Shown here piece after piece: positions 8,101-9,365 of a DNA stretch of 9,365 bases; positions within the stretch are counted from its first letter, which is position 1; every line of letters begins with the position of its first letter. Source of the stretch: an uncultured Clostridia bacterium (GTDB lineage: Bacteria; Bacillota; Clostridia; Oscillospirales; Ruminococcaceae). The translations under genes and the position numbers were made by a program. The DNA lies in NCBI GenBank assembly GCA_945933905.1, contig CAMEQX010000034.1, positions 1-9,365 on the forward strand, written 5' to 3'. The notes under the pieces are model-generated. The model was not told where the DNA came from, ran no database searches, and worked only from the letters and a program-made list of their open reading frames with translations.

Positions 8101-8513
8101 GCTTGCGCGGCGTTGAGGGAATTCGATTCAGGATAAACGACACGAATATCCCGACAGACCTCGCGCTCGCGTTCAAGGCGGAGCACGCGGGAAAATTCGC
8201 AAATCTTTACAGGCTCGTTGACGGAAAACCCGTTTTCGTAACCTGCGCTATGCTTGAAAAGGACGGAACGGTTGTTCTTTCGGGCGTGTTTGAGAAGGGC
8301 GAATATATCGTTATGCTCTGCGAATTCAGCGACCGTCCCGGCGATATAACAAACGACGGTATTCTGAACGCAAAAGATTCGCTTGCTGTTCTCAAGGATT
8401 TCCTCGGGCTTGAAAAGGGCGTAAATCCCGCTGTTTCCGATGTCAACAAGGACGGCTGGATTAACTCAAAGGACGCTCTGATAATCCTCAAAATGTTCCT
8501 CGGAATAGCGTAA
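2013..8513 (+). CDS. Giant secreted GLUG-repeat protein with C-terminal dockerin
   Basis: A 2166-residue exported protein. Order of parts: signal peptide (1-41); five GLUG-rich solenoid modules (about 56-1396); a beta-rich stretch with no family I recognise (about 1400-1545); a linker and Ig-like region (about 1546-1720); two tandem His/Cys units with CxxC pairs (1723-1828); a chitobiase C-terminal-like domain (1837-1919); a poly-Gly linker (1920-1935); an unnamed pre-dockerin module (about 1940-2107); and a type I dockerin (2108-2166). Dockerins bind cohesins in calcium-dependent cellulosome-like complexes, so this protein is probably attached to a scaffold or cell-surface cohesin. GLUG repeats are common in large adhesins and surface proteins. 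I see no catalytic domain, LPXTG motif or S-layer homology domain. Binding to host or plant polymers, or adhesion, is inference. It is monocistronic, with its own promoter and terminator, and divergent from the exporter operon. Confidence 0.93.
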   Translation: MTKKLKSSISFLTVFAMLMSLLLYFPSGTFGGFDFGMRASAAEAITPQQPSGSGTAESPYILMTKEHLYWFANYVNSGNASACAKLGEDINVNSNVLDGDGKLNPGDYVSWNEITTEYTGTFDGNNKTIYGLYSTRAMFKTNCGTIKNVCLKDSYFYNTGNHLASLCTLNKSGGMIINCSTYSTIDRQDGEISWTAYTGGLCARNEGTLEYCYNAGTIFGAKGIDGEGGAGGLCGRNENLIQYCYNSGTVYVNGTSDTWSTDGGGICAEHTGSGLIKNCYNLGDLIGSGATSLGGICSSNHGSIHYCYNNANITGGRYDNDPIYALGGASSDVIRNCYYNGDKNVYQYANFCVKKSTIEFMNGEVAFLLRQATGDNRWKQKIGTHDQPYLGDDDTTDLVFKGGPSGYHNHPDGSMNCGLCSDSDPQPPTLVDGVYQVGTKAELYWIANFGTNANCVLTNNISFSDTDIWIPIGSSSKSFSGTFDGKGYTISGLKVSGTSDNIGLFGVIGSSGKVLNVGVENCSFAGNNNVGSIAGQNNGTISGCFGYNNTISATGAAGGISATNSGTVDHSFYYGNVDGAADSSLLLTPEQLGSGYAAYNLNSDKFASIWGQTLPGDSKPVRINSTNRVYYGSTYHNHSAELTHCDNCNMDIPEAPPVSDGVYQISLAKHLYWFAEFVAKGNTDAKAVLVSDVTVNSGVLDNGALNSSAVGTFSRWTPIGTANKQFKGSFDGKGYYIKGLYLNEPTEAFGGLFGVIGSGGTVSNVGVLDSYFNATQVGGIAAKNDGTISGCFSMANVSGTTVGGIAGSGTSGVKNSAFLTDRVSGAPLDSTIGKNGSAFESGEVTYLLNGNQTTFVWGQKLGVDGDAIPVAKTEENVVYFAQGQYHNHTAIECTICAKKPESIDGVYQISNESELRWFSDYINSGAVNAKAVLTSDIVIPDGIYVEPIGTMSYSYAGTFDGQGHTISNLRFTDSEKNHIGLFSHITSGGIVKNVGIINSTFTGKDYVGSIASYCSGRIIGCFSTAAVSGSTNVGGLVGKIHETFGSVTNSYYLGSNVIGASDAGFAAESADFTSGKVAYNLNGNQSTLVWGQKLSGADKDDLPVKNNGSNGVYFAQSSYHNHSGEFCDLCNLVLPSEPQNSDGYYQIRNQSHLLWLAECVNSGRLTNVCAVLMNDISMENIAMTSIGTETNKFCGSFNGDGYTISGLSFTNASADKVGLFGYTSGGNIEKLRIANSTFKGNQYVGAICGYNGGATISECLVEADVTATKYSGGICGYNGGTIKDCIHVGEVKGERAAGIVGENKDAAKVQNCVNLGNVSGTSCDNIYGYGRAISTNDVENCCFNSDITDCQRGYPGGKKMPEITADTFLPGSDAVWVKKPNNYTNYTLFYPTLKNIRANELKETYTPAFIIKNENTLPIKYGDELKFSVDRALKINGKCYSSGEIFNMSDPSLLAGLKLVIKHNGRTLDNNFTFRLDLSPTGSKIWIEMQGKDIGYIDISGRTPIFVITEKVGAGEMTVDVSFTGTIPWLKGATGSCTTTIGKATAPAVTSPTASDIGYGLPLYYSELSEGWSWAEPFTTPSVSNSGYQAVTNEPVDDVNYDYSAVEGYSSSTHLITRTIPVTVSAATPTIAVIPSASTATAGSTITVTTTVKNPNNNAMTDLPSAILTYTINGGEPTSVENGTFDIPEDAPANTVILIIAKTSSSTDYQDGTGTARIVVTECTHSAKYLRYDNGRHWYSCDECGDEIDAEEHSGGTATCTTKAVCTVCNQEYGSFDVDNHKNVSSSWSHNATGHWHECVDCHAPLDKAAHTPNGEASATTASVCTICKYEIASKTGYVATPQISPMGHTFTESPTITITCRTSDVEIYYTTNGKTPTISPENKYTGAFTVSSTTTVKAIAVKIGMTQSDVASATFKKYSSGGTGGGGGGGGYSPSASTSSEPTINGSAKSWSEIAADLAKLPEGSEIEIELNGNTTIPAEVIKVIADKKIKVTFKLDDKKSWKTDGAKIEKTEAADLAFVKTTSQGTSGLRGVEGIRFRINDTNIPTDLALAFKAEHAGKFANLYRLVDGKPVFVTCAMLEKDGTVVLSGVFEKGEYIVMLCEFSDRPGDITNDGILNAKDSLAVLKDFLGLEKGVNPAVSDVNKDGWINSKDALIILKMFLGIA
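2178..3272 (+). repeat. GLUG solenoid module A (residues 56-420), cysteine-rich
   Basis: It opens with SPYILMTKEHLYWFANYVNSG, has the GTFDGNNKTIYGL turn shared by all five modules (119-132), then at least four GLUG-type repeats of the form GG-[LI]-C...[NY]-C-Y-N. Cysteines recur at two fixed places: C202/C234/C267/C297 and C212/C244/C279/C307, plus C337. The module ends with GYHNH (406-410) and C417-x-x-C420. It is longer and more diverged than modules B-D. A right-handed beta-solenoid is the expected fold. Confidence 0.8.
3306..3956 (+). repeat. GLUG solenoid module B (residues 432-648)
   Basis: It starts DGVYQVGTKAELYWIANFG and carries WIPIGSSSKSFSGTFDGKG with the following YTISGL. Three GLUG-like repeats follow (about 502-575), with alanine rather than cysteine in the GSIAG and GGISA positions. 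A closing segment IWGQTLPGD leads to YHNH (635-638) and C645-x-x-C648. The module is close in plan to C and D. Confidence 0.85.
3990..4700 (+). repeat. GLUG solenoid module C (residues 660-896)
   Basis: Header DGVYQISLAKHLYWFAEFV, then WTPIGTANKQFKGSFDGKG, and three GLUG-like repeats (GGLFGVIGSGGTV, VGGIAAKNDGTISGCF, VGGIAGSGTSGVKN). Next come FESGEVTYLLNGNQ and VWGQKLG, and the tail YHNH (885-888) with C893-x-x-C896. It shares a nearly identical 39-nt DNA stretch with module D, described separately. Confidence 0.85.
4557..4595 (+). repeat. 39-nt near-identical repeat, copy 1 (module C)
   Basis: This 39-nt block, coding for NGNQTTFVWGQKL, differs at only two positions from 5256-5294 in module D (NGNQSTLVWGQKL). 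The rest of the two modules is far more diverged at DNA level. Confidence 0.85.
4722..5402 (+). repeat. GLUG solenoid module D (residues 904-1130)
   Basis: Header DGVYQISNESELRWFSDYI, then VEPIGTMSYSYAGTFDGQG, and three GLUG-like repeats including VGSIASYCSGRIIGCF and VGGLVGKIHETFGSV. Then FTSGKVAYNLNGNQ and VWGQKLSG, and the tail YHNH (1119-1122) with C1127-x-x-C1130. Confidence 0.85.
5256..5294 (+). repeat. 39-nt near-identical repeat, copy 2 (module D)
   Basis: Partner of 4557-4595, lying 699 nt downstream and in the same frame. It marks the closing strand of the module before the YHNH tail. Confidence 0.85.
5436..6200 (+). repeat. GLUG solenoid module E (residues 1142-1396), cysteine-rich and without the HxH tail
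   Basis: Header DGYYQIRNQSHLLWLAECV, then MTSIGTETNKFCGSFNGDG, and four GLUG-like repeats (VGLFGYTSGG, VGAICGYNGG, SGGICGYNGG, AAGIVGENKD). Cysteines C1248/C1275 and C1259/C1285/C1312 occupy the same two columns as in module A. It closes with VWVKKPNNYTN and YPTLKN and lacks the YHNH...CxxC ending of the first four modules. Confidence 0.8.
7179..7496 (+). repeat. Two tandem His/Cys CxxC units (residues 1723-1828)
   Basis: Unit 1 has C1723, H1725, H1737-W, C1741-x-x-C1744, H1753, C1760 and C1766-x-x-C1769. Unit 2 has H1781, H1790, H1795-W-H1797, C1799-x-x-C1802, H1811 and C1825-x-x-C1828. Unit 2 lacks a counterpart of C1760. The pattern resembles CxxC-containing repeats often seen in clostridial surface proteins and could hold zinc. 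Metal binding is inferred, not shown. Confidence 0.7.
7521..7769 (+). other. Chitobiase/beta-hexosaminidase C-terminal-like domain (residues 1837-1919)
   Basis: The segment ATPQISPMGHTFTESPTITI, followed by EIYYTTNGKTPT and then TVSSTTTVKAIAVKIGMTQSDVAS, matches the common CHB_HEX_C pattern (P-x-I-x-x-x-G...YYTTDG-x-x-P-T...I-x-x-x-T-x-x-K-A-I-A). It is a small beta-sandwich usually found as an accessory in secreted carbohydrate-active or surface proteins. It is followed directly by a serine/poly-glycine linker (residues 1920-1935). Confidence 0.8.
7830..8333 (+). other. Unnamed pre-dockerin module (residues about 1940-2107)
   Basis: About 165 residues between the poly-Gly linker and the dockerin. 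It has a helical start (SWSEIAADLAKLPEGSEIEI), a strand-helix segment (TIPAEVIKVIADKKIKVTFK), then strands ending in ANLYRLVDGKPVFV, GEYIVMLCEFSDRPGD. I recall similar segments immediately before dockerins in Ruminococcus-type proteins but know no function. It may be a structural partner of the dockerin. Confidence 0.6.
8334..8510 (+). other. Type I dockerin domain (residues 2108-2166)
   Basis: Two EF-hand-like calcium loops, each followed by a helix. Loop 1 is DITNDGILNAKD (2111-2122), then SLAVLKDFLG. Loop 2 is DVNKDGWINSKD (2143-2154), then ALIILKMFLG. Calcium ligands fit D-x-N-x-D-G-x-x-N-x-x-D, except that position 3 of loop 1 is threonine. Cohesin-contact positions 11, 17 and 18 are K, L, K in both halves, and position 10 is A or S. 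The protein ends two residues after the second helix. Confidence 0.92.
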
Positions 8514-8531
8514 TCCATTTAAACGAAAAAT

Positions 8532-8565
8532 CCCTCTGCTTTTTGAAGCGGAGGGTATTTTTTTT
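8532..8565. terminator. Bidirectional hairpin terminator between convergent genes
   Basis: A 10-bp stem, CCCTCTGCTT (8532-8541) with AAGCGGAGGG (8546-8555), contains one G-T wobble and a TTTG loop. It is followed on the plus strand by TATTTTTTTT, and on the minus strand by a T-run from AAAAA at 8526-8530. It starts 18 nt after the giant gene's stop and 4 nt past the GNAT gene's stop, so it can end both transcripts. Confidence 0.9.
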
Positions 8566-8568
8566 GAA

Positions 8569-9087
8569 TTATCGGGAGAAAAGCTCTCTTGTAAGGTAAA
8601 ATTGAACCAACTCAAGTGCGACAAATTTTTGATGTTCATTCACAACAAAACACACACATTCTTTCTCCTGAACAAAACCGATTTTCAACATCAGCGCTCT
8701 TGACGGAGCGTTTTCTTGTTTAACCGAGGAGGTTATTCTATCAACCTTTCCGACGATTTCTCCGCAGAAAGCCGCGCCGATAAGCGCTTTGAGTGCTTCC
8801 TCAGCGAAGCCCTGCCGCCTGTACCGAGTGATAATATAGATTTCCGTTTCATAGTCGTCGGTTTTATTGTTGTCACGATGAAGCGCGGCGTAACCTATGT
8901 ATTGTTCGTTGTGGTAGATGTTGAAAAAGCCCGGAAACTTTATGGAGAAAATCTCTTCCTTTGTCGGTATCCCGAAATAAGCCTCAATCTCGTTTGCCGC
9001 GGAAATCTCCGAAAACATCTCCTTTGTTCTGTCGATGTCGGTGAGAGTTGATTTCAGAAGCAGCCTTTCGGTTTTGATTTCTGTCAT
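8569..9087 (-). CDS. GNAT family N-acetyltransferase (RimJ/RimL-like)
   Basis: A 172-residue cytoplasmic enzyme predicted to move an acetyl group from acetyl-CoA to an amine. It opens with TERLLLKSTLTDID (6-19), typical of the RimJ/RimL (Acetyltransf_3) branch. It then shows beta-strand IGYAALH (64-70), strand TEIYIITRYR (81-90), and the CoA pyrophosphate loop R90-R-Q-G-F-A95 matching R/Q-x-x-G-x-G/A. The late-domain motif is N126-APSRALMLKIGF. The substrate could be a ribosomal protein N-terminus, an antibiotic or a small metabolite; the sequence does not decide. The start at 9087 is preferred over an in-frame ATG at 9117 because AGGGTGA lies upstream and the longer form would overlap the preceding gene. 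It lies 10 nt after that gene's stop, so the two are probably co-transcribed. Confidence 0.9.
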   Translation of the reverse strand: MTEIKTERLLLKSTLTDIDRTKEMFSEISAANEIEAYFGIPTKEEIFSIKFPGFFNIYHNEQYIGYAALHRDNNKTDDYETEIYIITRYRRQGFAEEALKALIGAAFCGEIVGKVDRITSSVKQENAPSRALMLKIGFVQEKECVCFVVNEHQKFVALELVQFYLTRELFSR

Positions 9088-9097
9088 AAAAATCACC

Positions 9098-9365
9098 CTA
9101 TTCTTCGAGCAAATCACTCTTCAATTTGCTTATCGCCGTGCTTGAATTGGCTATGCCGAGAACCGTGCTGAAGATATAATGACTGACATTATTGAGGAAA
9201 GAGGGCATATAACCCGTGAGGAATTCCAGCGTTTTCTCGGCGGTTTGCTTGTCGTCAAACAATCCGTAATCCAACAGAACCGTGTAAGAAATGTCACAAT
9301 CCTCGGTGACGTAAAGCTTTGGCGTGATAAAGCCCTCCGAGACAAAAAAACGCGCATTGATGAAG
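9098..9365 (-). CDS. Unrecognised protein, C-terminal part (cut by window edge)
   Basis: An open frame enters from the right edge and reads 88 residues to TAG at 9100-9098, beginning FINARFFVSEGFITPKLYVT and ending KLKSDLLEE. It contains an acidic/aromatic stretch (EDCDISYTVLLDYGLFDDKQ) and a helix-like tail. It is soluble-looking, with no clear membrane segment. I do not recognise the family. Support for it being real: the stop lies 10 nt before the GNAT start, the codon use resembles the neighbours, and the competing frame over 9151-9357 gives an arginine/serine-rich shadow product. Confidence 0.7.
   Translation of the reverse strand, partial: FINARFFVSEGFITPKLYVTEDCDISYTVLLDYGLFDDKQTAEKTLEFLTGYMPSFLNNVSHYIFSTVLGIANSSTAISKLKSDLLEE

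Noticed and set aside
7619..8176. Long antisense open frame of 185 codons with a proline run
   Set aside because: It is the mirror of the poly-Gly linker and the pre-dockerin module. It has no convincing ribosome binding site and lies wholly inside a well-supported gene.
9151..9357. Minus-strand open frame rich in Arg and Ser at the right edge
   Set aside because: It overlaps another minus-strand frame that has a sensible stop 10 nt before the GNAT start and a normal amino acid composition.

Overview
This window looks like chromosomal DNA from a gut-type anaerobic Firmicute, most likely Oscillospiraceae/Ruminococcaceae ([Eubacterium] siraeum- or Ruminococcus-like). The placement is an inference from four things: strong AGGAGG-type ribosome binding sites, a perfect SigA-type promoter, moderate GC with A-rich spacers, and a secreted protein ending in a type I dockerin of the form found in that family. 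No RNA gene, CRISPR array, transposase or phage gene was seen.

Left part (1-1690, minus strand): a compact three-gene operon reading leftwards, made of a TetR-type regulator, an ABC ATPase and the start of an ABC-2 permease cut by the window edge. The genes are 1 nt apart and then overlap by 4 nt, so they are probably translationally coupled. The promoter of the regulator gene is overlaid by a 30-bp dyad, which suggests autorepression and control of an efflux or lipid/peptide export pump.

Middle (1691-8513): a 322-bp divergent intergenic region holds both promoters, several inverted repeats and a tandem repeat of the -10 box. It is followed by one gene on the plus strand encoding a 2166-residue secreted protein. 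In order, this protein has a signal peptide, five GLUG-rich beta-solenoid modules (the first four each ending in a Tyr-His-Asn-His...Cys-x-x-Cys tail), a beta-rich region without a recognised family, an Ig-like stretch, two tandem His/Cys CxxC units, a chitobiase C-terminal-like domain, a poly-glycine linker, an unnamed pre-dockerin module and a C-terminal dockerin. No glycoside hydrolase or protease domain was recognised. It looks like a large non-catalytic or uncharacterised component docked to a cohesin-bearing scaffold or cell-surface protein.

Right part (8514-9365): a hairpin terminator usable from both sides separates the giant gene from a convergent minus-strand pair. That pair is a RimJ/RimL-like GNAT acetyltransferase, preceded by the 3' end of an unrecognised gene that runs off the window.

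The most interesting material is in the giant gene: the repeated HxH/CxxC tails, the cysteine columns confined to the outer solenoid modules, and the regulatory architecture of its promoter. No wholly new multi-gene system is evident.
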